The position numbers and the translations under genes were made by a program. The notes beneath the pieces were generated by a model, which was not told where the DNA came from, made no database searches, and worked only from the letters and a program-made list of their open reading frames with translations. DNA of 64,000 bases from Melaminivora jejuensis (GTDB taxonomy: Bacteria; Pseudomonadota; Gammaproteobacteria; Burkholderiales; Burkholderiaceae_C): assembly GCF_017811175.1 (NCBI RefSeq), contig NZ_JACWIJ010000002.1, forward strand, positions 1,302,001 through 1,366,000, read 5' to 3'. Below are positions 18,442 through 24,377 of the stretch, piece by piece. Each line of letters begins with the position of its first letter. Within the stretch, counting starts at the first letter, position 1.

Positions 18442-19338
18442 ATGCAAATCGCCTTCATCGGCCTGGGCCACATGGGCGGCCCCATGGCCATCAACCTGCA
18501 CAAGGCTGGCCACAGCGTCAAGGCCTTCGACCTGAGCCAGGACGCGCTGGCCAAGGCCCGCGCCGAAGGCCTGGCCATCGCCACCAGCGCCGAGGACGCC
18601 GTGCAGGGCGCCGAGGCCGTGGTCACCATGCTGCCGGCCAGCCAGCACGTCGAAGGCCTGTTCCTGGGCCGGGACGGCTCGGGCGGGCTGCTGGCGCACA
18701 TTGCCAAGGGCGCGCTGGTCATCGACAGCTCGACCATTGCCGCCGCCACCAGCCAGAAGGTCGCCAAGGCTGCCGAGGCTGCGGGCATCGCCTTCATCGA
18801 CGCGCCGGTCTCGGGCGGCACGGGCGGGGCGATTGCCGGCACGCTGACTTTCATGGTCGGCGGCAGCGACGCCGACCTGGAGCGCGCCCGCCCGCTGCTG
18901 GAAAAGATGGGCGCCAACATCTTCCACGCCGGCAGCGTGGGCGCCGGCCAGACCGCCAAGATCTGCAACAACATGCTGCTGGGCATTTTGATGATCGGCA
19001 CCAGCGAGGCCATGGCGCTGGGCGTGGCCAACGGACTGGATCCCAAGGTGCTGGCCGAAATCATGCGCCGCAGCTCGGGCGGCAACTGGGCGCTGGAGAA
19101 ATACAACCCCTTCCCCGGCGTGCATGAGAACGCGCCGGCCAGCAAGGGCTATGCGGGCGGCTTTGGCACGGATCTGATGCTGAAGGATCTGGGCCTGGCG
19201 CAGGAGAATGCGATGGCGATGAAGGCCAGCACGCCGCTGGGCGGCATGGCGCGGGCGCTGTATGCGGCGCATAGCCTTGCCGGACATGGTGGCGAAGATT
19301 TTTCGAGTGTGATCAAGATGGTGCAGAAACAGGGGTGA
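18442..19338 (+). CDS. mmsB: 3-hydroxyisobutyrate dehydrogenase
   Basis: A 298-residue NAD+-dependent beta-hydroxyacid dehydrogenase that oxidises 3-hydroxyisobutyrate to methylmalonate semialdehyde, the substrate of MmsA. The Rossmann motif is IAFIGLGHMGGPMAINL (residues 3-19). The family signature is FIDAPVSGGTGGAIAGTLTF (about 116-135), and the catalytic lysine is in GAGQTAKICNNM. An AAGGAGA ribosome site is at ideal spacing. It is the last gene of the valine cluster; accessory DNA begins straight after it. Confidence 0.95.
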   Translation: MQIAFIGLGHMGGPMAINLHKAGHSVKAFDLSQDALAKARAEGLAIATSAEDAVQGAEAVVTMLPASQHVEGLFLGRDGSGGLLAHIAKGALVIDSSTIAAATSQKVAKAAEAAGIAFIDAPVSGGTGGAIAGTLTFMVGGSDADLERARPLLEKMGANIFHAGSVGAGQTAKICNNMLLGILMIGTSEAMALGVANGLDPKVLAEIMRRSSGGNWALEKYNPFPGVHENAPASKGYAGGFGTDLMLKDLGLAQENAMAMKASTPLGGMARALYAAHSLAGHGGEDFSSVIKMVQKQG

Positions 19339-19368
19339 GCTGCTGAGGTAGTGGCTTTACCGCAGAGC

Positions 19369-19401
19369 AAGGGCGCTGTAGCATGTCGTTTCAGCGCCCT
19401 T
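19369..19401 (+). terminator. hairpin after mmsB, probable terminator
   Basis: AAGGGCGCTG pairs perfectly with CAGCGCCCTT around a 13-base loop, 31 bases after the mmsB stop. The T-tract is weak (ggcgttttc). Confidence 0.6.
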
Positions 19402-19800
19402 GGCGTTTTCTATCCGGGGAAATTTAGGTTTGGCTAAACGATTCTGCGGTGAAACCGCAACAAAAGAAAACCCGGATGGCGATCTTTTTATGCGACTGTC
19501 GTCCACGAAAGACTGTCGCCTAAACCTAGTTAGCACCACTCAAAACCCGCTTTATTCATCAAGCCCATGCTTATTCAAACGGCATTTATTTTCTCAAGCG
19601 TTGTGCAGCGCTTGGTTTGTCGTTTCTCTGGGCTTCGCCTGCTGTCGTCACGCGGGTTTTTATTATTTTTGGCCTCTAGCCCTTGCCTAGCAAGCGCAAG
19701 CAGCTATTGTTTTTGCAGTGCTGCGCAGCCTCAGTTGCGCTGTGCTTTTCCGCAGTTCGTGCCCGTCGCCAAATCCAAGTTATCGGTTTTCGCTTCTGGC
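19402..19800. other. AT-rich left flank of cassette array, no convincing gene
   Basis: This stretch, about 400 bases, is clearly richer in A+T than its surroundings. Short open frames exist (for example 19400-19690 and 19567-19857), but none has a ribosome site, and the second runs straight through an attC site. The stretch contains one family A repeat (19676-19715). Its last 50 bases (from 19751) are nearly the same as those before the next attC site at 20457-20505. It is probably the decayed 3' end of an earlier cassette. Confidence 0.6.
19676..19715. repeat. family A dispersed repeat, copy 6
   Basis: A reverse-orientation copy reading ctagcccttgcctagcaagc then gcaagcagctattgtttttg. It lies within the AT-rich left flank of the cassette array. 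Confidence 0.7.
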
Positions 19801-19859
19801 TCTAACATTTCGGTCAAGCCGACCCGCCTACGGCGGTCGGCTTACCTCGCCCGTTAGAA
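19801..19859 (+). other. attC site a
   Basis: Outer boxes TCTAAC and GTTAGA. Inner arms TCAAGCCGACC and GGTCGGCTTA, with loop cgccta. Recombination point expected between 19853 (G) and 19854 (T). It closes an earlier, now geneless cassette. Confidence 0.85.
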
Positions 19860-19864
19860 AATAT

Positions 19865-20422
19865 ATGCCTAATCTTCCAGATGTTGCTATCGGCGCTGTT
19901 GTGGCCGCCTTAATTGCGGGCCTGATATCTCTCTTAGGATTGATCGTAAGTAAAGAACAAAAAACTTCCGAGTTCCGCCAAGCATGGATTGACGCTTTGC
20001 GCTCCGAAATAGCGGCTGTCATTGCACATACCAATGCTATTTATGGTGCTGGTGCTGCAAACATAGAAAGCTCCGTCGAACTCTGGAAGGTCGTGCGAGA
20101 CGACTTCGTCGGAATTAATGAAGCAACTGCCAAGATTAGGCTTAGATTAAATCCCAAAGAAGCCCAAGCTATCGCCGTGCTTTCTACTATCGAATCTCTT
20201 GAAAATTTATTGCAGCCTGGTCAAAAAATGGATTATCGAGAAATCAACGCCATAGAAAAGAGATTGGTCGGTGAAGCTCAATTGCTGCTAAAGGAAGAGT
20301 GGCGCCGAGTACAAACAGGCGAGTCTACTTATCGAGTAGCCCGGTTTACTGCACTCGCAGTCAGTAGCGCCTGTATTTTGGCACTCATAGCGCTTTCACT
20401 CTTACGATTCACCGCAGCATGA
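19865..20422 (+). CDS. cassette 1 hypothetical membrane protein
   Basis: A 185-residue protein that I do not recognise. The ATG at 19865 lies 11 bases after the cassette boundary with no clear ribosome site, as is common for cassette genes. Visible features: a hydrophobic segment at about residues 8-28 (AIGAVVAALIAGLISLLGLI), a soluble charged middle of about 130 residues likely to be helical (EFRQAWIDALRSEIAAVIAH), and a second hydrophobic segment close to the C-terminus (ALAVSSACILALIALSLL). This suggests a two-pass inner-membrane protein with a cytoplasmic or periplasmic helical domain. Low GC relative to the chromosome. Confidence 0.75.
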   Translation: MPNLPDVAIGAVVAALIAGLISLLGLIVSKEQKTSEFRQAWIDALRSEIAAVIAHTNAIYGAGAANIESSVELWKVVRDDFVGINEATAKIRLRLNPKEAQAIAVLSTIESLENLLQPGQKMDYREINAIEKRLVGEAQLLLKEEWRRVQTGESTYRVARFTALAVSSACILALIALSLLRFTAA

Positions 20423-20505
20423 GCCATAACTCGCAGCGGTGGCGCCACGCTTTTTCGCAGTTCGTGCCCGTCGTCAAATTTAGGTTATCGATTTTGGCTT
20501 CTGGC

Positions 20506-20564
20506 TCTAACATTTCGGTCAAGCCGACCCGCATTCTGCGGTCGGCTTACCTCGCCCGTTAGGA
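20506..20564 (+). other. attC site b
   Basis: Outer boxes TCTAAC and GTTAGG. Inner arms TCAAGCCGACCCG and CGGTCGGCTTA. Nearly identical to site a, and the identity extends about 50 bases upstream. Recombination point expected between 20558 and 20559. Confidence 0.87.
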
Positions 20565-20598
20565 ATTTTTCACTTCAATTTTCAGAAAGGAAATATTT

Positions 20599-20889
20599 AT
20601 GGATAGAGGAATTAAAGACGAGGGATTTGTTAGACATGCTCTCGATATCGCCAAAAACGAAGATGGTCGCTGGATTGCAAATCAATCCTGCTTTAACGGA
20701 AGTGCTGACTCAGAATTACAACCCGCTGTTCATGCAGCGCTGGTCACAAGTGTTTCCATTTATGTTGAGAGATACAAATGGGATCAGGAGGAAATAAAAA
20801 ATGCTCTGCAGGCAAAAACTGTTGGTCAAGCCCGTGCCTTAGTGGATAGGCTTTCGGGCTCTATTCCAAGAGGTGAAACTCAAGCCTAA
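20599..20889 (+). CDS. cassette 2 hypothetical protein
   Basis: A 96-residue soluble protein with no family I recognise. It starts MDRGIKDEGFVRHALDIAKN after a good ribosome site (AAAGGA, nine bases upstream). The middle (LQPAVHAALVTSVSIYVERY) is likely helical, and the C-terminus is basic. The TAA stop (20887-20889) lies inside the CCTAAC box of the next attC, a typical cassette arrangement. GC content is well below that of chromosomal neighbours. Confidence 0.75.
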   Translation: MDRGIKDEGFVRHALDIAKNEDGRWIANQSCFNGSADSELQPAVHAALVTSVSIYVERYKWDQEEIKNALQAKTVGQARALVDRLSGSIPRGETQA

Positions 20890-20943
20890 CCCATCGCTCA
20901 AGCCGACCCGCATACTGCGGGCGGCTTATCTAGCCCGTTAGAT
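20885..20943 (+). other. attC site c
   Basis: Outer boxes CCTAAC and GTTAGA. Inner arms TCAAGCCGACCCG and GCGGGCGGCTTA. It overlaps the stop codon of the cassette 2 gene. Recombination point expected between 20937 and 20938. Confidence 0.86.
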
Positions 20944-20961
20944 TTCACTGGAGGTTATCGG

Positions 20962-21552
20962 ATGCTCGAATCGCCAGAAGAGCTTGTGAAGAAGTTCGGA
21001 TACACGTTTGAGCAAGCCAAAGAGATGCATGCCGCGCTTACGGAGGGTGCTAAGACACAGCGCAAGATAAGCCTTCAGATTTTCCAACTAGCAAACAAGT
21101 ATCTCGAATCGTCAAACGCTCTCGGAAAGCACATCGAGACTGTAAAGAATGCAAATGTGGCGCCTGGGCAAATCATGTGCCTCTCCATGGCGTTAGAACT
21201 GTACTTCAAATGCCTTGTTGTACTGGAGCACAGCAACGCATTTGAATATTCAGCTCTTCCAGCATCTCTTCGCAAGAAGCTAGAGACGCATCACATCCCG
21301 ACGATCTTTGACCTTATCGAAGGTCGACACAAAGATCGCCTCGCTGACATCTTCGGCGCTCGGATGGGAGTCCCACGATTGAAGCTTGAAGACTTTCGGG
21401 AGCAACTCGTTGAGAAGGCGAGCCGCATTTTTGTTGACTGGCGTTACATATATGAGAACGCCCCCGGGACCTTCATGCACCTAGACCTCGTGCCAGTTCA
21501 CCACCTGATCATGGCTGCGCAGCTGGTAGCAATTGAGGCCAAACGAGTGTGA
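20962..21552 (+). CDS. cassette 3 hypothetical protein, possibly HEPN-like
   Basis: A 196-residue protein with a strong GGAGG ribosome site eight bases before its ATG. It starts MLESPEELVKKFGYTFEQAK. The helical region around residues 65-90 (PGQIMCLSMALELYFKCLVV) resembles the helical core of HEPN-type or SAVED-associated proteins, but the RX4-6H signature of active HEPN nucleases is not clear, so this is only a suggestion. A second helical block ends HHLIMAAQLVAIEAKRV. The stop lies two bases before the attC box. I do not recognise a firm family. Confidence 0.75.
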   Translation: MLESPEELVKKFGYTFEQAKEMHAALTEGAKTQRKISLQIFQLANKYLESSNALGKHIETVKNANVAPGQIMCLSMALELYFKCLVVLEHSNAFEYSALPASLRKKLETHHIPTIFDLIEGRHKDRLADIFGARMGVPRLKLEDFREQLVEKASRIFVDWRYIYENAPGTFMHLDLVPVHHLIMAAQLVAIEAKRV

Positions 21553-21554
21553 AA

Positions 21555-21613
21555 TCTAACAATTCATTCAAGCCGACGCCGCTTCGCGGCGCGGCTTAAC
21601 TCAGGTGTTAGGG
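21555..21613 (+). other. attC site d, end of array
   Basis: Outer boxes TCTAAC and GTTAGG. Inner arms TCAAGCCGACGCCGC and GCGGCGCGGCTTA around loop ttc. From memory it strongly resembles the short attC of aadA resistance cassettes of mobile integrons. It is the last site; beyond 21613 the sequence is no longer cassette-like. Confidence 0.87.
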
Positions 21614-21741
21614 CGCACACAGACATCAGCCAACCTCAGAAAAAATGGAAAAACAAAATGGCGCGCGTGGAGCTCCGCCCTCTTAATGAGTGGCAAGGCT
21701 ACTCTGCGCCCTGTGGTGGCATCAGCTCACGCGCACTAGCC

Positions 21742-21870
21742 TTATTCGGTTTCCGAGCCGTCGTCTTCGAACACCGCACACACTGCAGCGATGATCCGCA
21801 CATGCCTTGGGTAAAAGACCCCACCTTCGGCAAAGATTTGTGGCAAATCCTTGCGCAGCTTATTGCTCAC
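21742..21870 (-). CDS. small 42-residue ORF coupled to fic
   Basis: The GTG at 21870 overlaps the fic stop codon (GTGA on the minus strand), so it would be translated by coupling. The product begins VSNKLRKDLPQIFAEGGVFY and continues PRHVRIIAAVCAVFEDDGS. I do not recognise it, and it does not look like YhfG, the Fic partner of Escherichia coli. It could be a small regulator of the Fic protein or a chance frame. Confidence 0.4.
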   Translation of the reverse strand: MSNKLRKDLPQIFAEGGVFYPRHVRIIAAVCAVFEDDGSETE

Positions 21871-23336
21871 CTGCCAGCCCCTTCCTTGAGCGAGCGGATG
21901 AGCCGGTCCGCATCCGCGTCCGGCATCTCGACAAACTCCTTGATCGCCGCTCGCGCCTGGTCGTTGCGGCGCAGCGCTAGCGCCTCCTGCGCCATTTCCT
22001 GCTCGACCGTCTGGCGCAGCACGCCGCTCAGGTAGCGTGCCTGCCCGGTCAGATCGAGGTAACGCCACGCATGCTGCGCATCCTCTGCCTGCAGGAATTC
22101 GACATTGGTCTCGACACCATCCGGGCACACCCGCTTCTGTCCAAAGCGGTAGGCATCGGCGTAGAGCTGCATGAAGGGCCGCGAGAAAGCCTCCAGGGCC
22201 AGGTCATAGTCAGCACGCCCTTTGGCCGAGCCGGCGATCGTTGCCGAGACCGGCACGATGATGTTGGCCGGCACCACCTTATCCGCCGCGAGCAGGTGAT
22301 TGACCAGGAAGCGATGGATGCGGCCGTTGCCATCGGCGAGCGGGTGCAAATAGATGAAGGCGAACGACACCGCCGCCGCGCGCGCCACCGGGCTCGTGCC
22401 CCGCGTGCGGGCCTCGAAGCGGCGCAACGCACCGAGCATGTCCGTCACCAGTTCCGCAGGCGGCGCGATGTAGTGGACGATCTCGCGCGCAAAGCTGCGT
22501 TCGCCCACGAACACGGGCGATTGGCGTATGCCCACCCGCAGTGCTGCCTCGCCCAGGACGGCCTGCTGCAGCGTCAGCAGCTGCTCGGGCGCCATTGGGT
22601 CGTCCATACGGCCGCTGTAGTGGGCGATGGCCGCCGCGAAGCGCTTCACCCGGTCTTGCTGGTCTGCCTCGTGCTCGATCGCGAAGCTGGCCCGCGATTC
22701 CTTGAACGTCAGCCAGGCCGCGCTGCGCAGCAGCAACTCTGCCCCATAGGTGTCGTCAAGCGACTGGACACCCGCTGCCACGTCATAGAGCAAGTCACGC
22801 TGATCCTGTAGTCCCAGGAAGACCATCGGGCAGAAATCGCGTGAACCTGGCAGGTTGTCGTTGACCCGCCAGCGCCGCACCCGGTCCGGCCGCTGCGCGG
22901 CCAGGTACTGGCCGGCATCGATCGCGTCCACGTAGCCCACGTTGGGCGGAGTGTCCGGCACGGCCAGTTGCCGCCCGGTGAACCATTCATAGAAGAAGGC
23001 GGCACGCCGGGCATAGCGGCCCATGGGTTCGTCCCTCACCCAGGCCGCCACGTCCTCTGGCTCGACACGGTGAAACAGCCGTGAGAAGAACTCGAAGCTG
23101 AGCCGCTCGTACTTCAGGCCGAATTCGAAGTGCCCGCGGAAGTTGTCGGCTGGCTGGTATTGCGCGGGCCAGGTGCGTGTTTCCTGGCCTTCGGTCGCTT
23201 CACGCTGGCGCACAGACCCCAGGCGGCTGCGCGTGAACAGCGGCTGCACCAGTTGGATGCCGTAAATTTCCGCGAGCCGGTGGAAGCCCAGGAGGGTGTC
23301 GGGCATGGTCTGTAATTTCGCTATGGGAGCAGCCAT
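21867..23336 (-). CDS. Fic-domain adenylyltransferase, probably autoinhibited
   Basis: A 489-residue Fic/DOC protein from the ATG at 23336; a TTG at 23366 in frame would add ten residues. Fic enzymes usually transfer AMP from ATP to target proteins. The catalytic motif is HPLADGNGR (about residues 331-339), close to the consensus HPFxxGNGR. About 110 residues upstream, SFAIEHE resembles the (S/T)xxxE inhibitory helix of class II Fic proteins, where the Glu blocks ATP, although His replaces the usual G/N after it. The N-terminal half resembles the long bacterial Fic/filamentation type. It lies beside toxin-antitoxin genes on an accessory island. Targets unknown. Confidence 0.85.
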   Translation of the reverse strand: MAAPIAKLQTMPDTLLGFHRLAEIYGIQLVQPLFTRSRLGSVRQREATEGQETRTWPAQYQPADNFRGHFEFGLKYERLSFEFFSRLFHRVEPEDVAAWVRDEPMGRYARRAAFFYEWFTGRQLAVPDTPPNVGYVDAIDAGQYLAAQRPDRVRRWRVNDNLPGSRDFCPMVFLGLQDQRDLLYDVAAGVQSLDDTYGAELLLRSAAWLTFKESRASFAIEHEADQQDRVKRFAAAIAHYSGRMDDPMAPEQLLTLQQAVLGEAALRVGIRQSPVFVGERSFAREIVHYIAPPAELVTDMLGALRRFEARTRGTSPVARAAAVSFAFIYLHPLADGNGRIHRFLVNHLLAADKVVPANIIVPVSATIAGSAKGRADYDLALEAFSRPFMQLYADAYRFGQKRVCPDGVETNVEFLQAEDAQHAWRYLDLTGQARYLSGVLRQTVEQEMAQEALALRRNDQARAAIKEFVEMPDADADRLIRSLKEGAGR

Positions 23337-23341
23337 TTTGC

Positions 23342-23395
23342 TAGAAAAACCCTCGTTTTCTACCAAACCGCTATATTCAGCGATAGTGATAGCGG
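23342..23395. promoter_or_regulatory. inverted repeats between yoeB and fic
   Basis: Two hairpins lie just upstream of the fic start on the minus strand: TAGAAAA/TTTTCTA (23342-23362) and CCGCTAT/ATAGCGG (23368-23395, reaching into the yoeB 3' end). They are candidate operators or a weak terminator. No T-tract. Confidence 0.35.
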
Positions 23396-23664
23396 CAGGC
23401 GATCACCACCAACGCCTGCCCGTCCACGCAATACACCAGCCTGTTCGTATCGTCGATGCGCCGTGACCAAAAGCCATACAGGTTTTCTTTCAGCGGCTCA
23501 GGTTTGCCGATGCCGGAAAGCGGTTGGCGCAGGCAATCCTGGATCAGCAGGTTGATGCGTTTCAGGGTTTTTTTGTCCTGGCCCTGCCAATAGGCGTAGT
23601 CGTCCCAGGCCGCCTGCGTCCAGGTCAGCCGCACCAGCCTGTCTGCTGGCGACTCAATCGGCAT
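23377..23664 (-). CDS. yoeB: YoeB/Txe-family mRNA interferase toxin
   Basis: A 95-residue toxin of the YoeB family, which cleaves mRNA in the ribosomal A site. All main catalytic positions are visible: the Glu in GKPEPLKENL, the Arg in GFWSRRID and the His of the C-terminal CRYHYR. The N-terminus TWTQAAWDDYAYWQ is typical. It overlaps the 3' end of the yefM-like antitoxin gene by 11 bases, the usual antitoxin-toxin order and coupling. The toxin looks intact although its antitoxin has an altered N-terminus. Confidence 0.92.
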   Translation of the reverse strand: MPIESPADRLVRLTWTQAAWDDYAYWQGQDKKTLKRINLLIQDCLRQPLSGIGKPEPLKENLYGFWSRRIDDTNRLVYCVDGQALVVIACRYHYR

Positions 23665-23911
23665 CTGCCAGATCCCGCTCCTGCACCTGGCCTGCGCGCA
23701 ACTGGGCGATCGAGCGCGCCAGATGGGTGGCGTTGGCGGGCGACTTGAGCAGGTGCACGGTCTCCATCAGGCTGTTGAAAGTGTCCAGAGACATGACCAC
23801 GGCATCGGGCGCGTCACGCCGGACGATGACTGTGTAGTCGGCATCCTCGAAGGCTCCAGCCACTGCGTGTTCATCCGTGCGGACGGCAAGACCTTGCCGG
23901 TTCCAGCACAT
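23654..23911 (-). pseudogene. yefM: yefM-like antitoxin, N-terminus replaced at a deletion junction
   Basis: From residue about 20 on, the product is an ordinary Phd/YefM antitoxin (AFEDADYTVIVRRDAPDAVV, then MSLDTFNSLMETVHLLKSPA). That region holds the dimer core and the toxin-binding C-terminus. The first 19 residues from the only ATG (23911) are MCWNRQGLAVRTDEHAVAG, which do not resemble the DNA-binding YefM N-terminus. That stretch is the antisense strand of the hicA remnant. The 5' end was thus lost near 23850 and replaced. An 85-residue frame survives and might still bind YoeB, but no ribosome site is visible before the ATG. It could be functional or decaying. Confidence 0.72.
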
Positions 23912-23968
23912 CGACCGGTAAAGCCGATCTATGTGAAGAAATTTCTGTCTTTGGTCAGTGGAGCGTGA
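23846..23968 (+). pseudogene. hicA: hicA 3' remnant
   Basis: A plus-strand frame whose last 40 residues, LEGSSHCVFIRADGKTLPVP then AHRPVKPIYVKKFLSLV, match the second half of HicA mRNA-interferase toxins. It contains the histidine strand (normally GSHH, here GSSH) and the Lys-rich C-terminus. The N-terminal half is absent: upstream of about 23850 the frame is antisense to yefM. hicB follows after three bases. A frame remains open back to an ATG at 23723, but that part is not HicA-like, so the toxin is considered dead. Confidence 0.75.
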
Positions 23969-23971
23969 GCC

Positions 23972-24331
23972 ATGCGAAACCTGGACGACTACCCTTTTGA
24001 AATCCGTCCCCTGACCGCTGCCGAGGGCGGCGGTTTTTTGATTGCCTATCCGGATTTCTCGGAGTGCATTTCCGATGGCGAGACCATCGCGGAGGCCATC
24101 GGCAACGGCCGCGATGCACTGGCAAGCACCATTGCCGCGCTGGAGGCCAAGGGCTTTGCCGTGCCCGCCCCCAACAGTGGCGGCGTGGCTTCCGGCAAGT
24201 TTGTCGCGCGCGTGCCCAAGAAGACACACGCCCAGCTGACCACCCGCGCGAAGGCCGAAGGTGTGTCGCTCAATGCTCTGGTGCTCACCTTCATCGCAGA
24301 AGGCCTGGGGCGCCGCGAGCACCTGACCTGA
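23972..24331 (+). CDS. hicB: HicB-family antitoxin
   Basis: A 119-residue HicB antitoxin. The N-terminal partial RNase H fold is FLIAYPDFSECISDGETIAE then AIGNGRDAL (about residues 22-50). The C-terminal half (FVARVPKKTHAQLTTRAKAE then GVSLNALVLTFIAEGL) is a ribbon-helix-helix DNA-binding domain. It normally neutralises HicA and represses its own operon. Here it lies three bases after the stop of a truncated hicA, so it is an antitoxin without a working partner. Its promoter may have been lost with the 5' half of hicA. Confidence 0.88.
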   Translation: MRNLDDYPFEIRPLTAAEGGGFLIAYPDFSECISDGETIAEAIGNGRDALASTIAALEAKGFAVPAPNSGGVASGKFVARVPKKTHAQLTTRAKAEGVSLNALVLTFIAEGLGRREHLT

Positions 24332-24377
24332 GGCGCATGAGCGCGGGCGTGGCAACGGCAACAGCAACAGCAACAGC

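Larger units (their letters stand above)
19801..21613 (+). mobile_element. integrase-less integron cassette array (CALIN), four attC sites
   Basis: Four imperfect palindromes of about 59 bases, each bounded by YCTAAC and GTTAGR, lie head-to-tail at 19801, 20506, 20885 and 21555. Between them are three short genes, all on the plus strand, each ending at the next attC. This is the standard layout of integron gene cassettes. No tyrosine-recombinase gene occurs in the window, and the expected integrase side (left) is occupied by mmsB. The array is therefore a cluster of attC sites lacking an integrase. Codon use and base composition differ from the GC-rich flanks. Confidence 0.88.

Noticed and set aside
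19521..19536. Possible fifth attC or attI (cctagttagcac)
   Set aside because: The box GTTAGCA departs from GTTRRRY and no paired inner arms are found upstream.
19567..19857. Open frame of 96 codons before cassette 1
   Set aside because: It has no ribosome site, biased composition, and runs through the whole of attC site a into the GTTAGA box.
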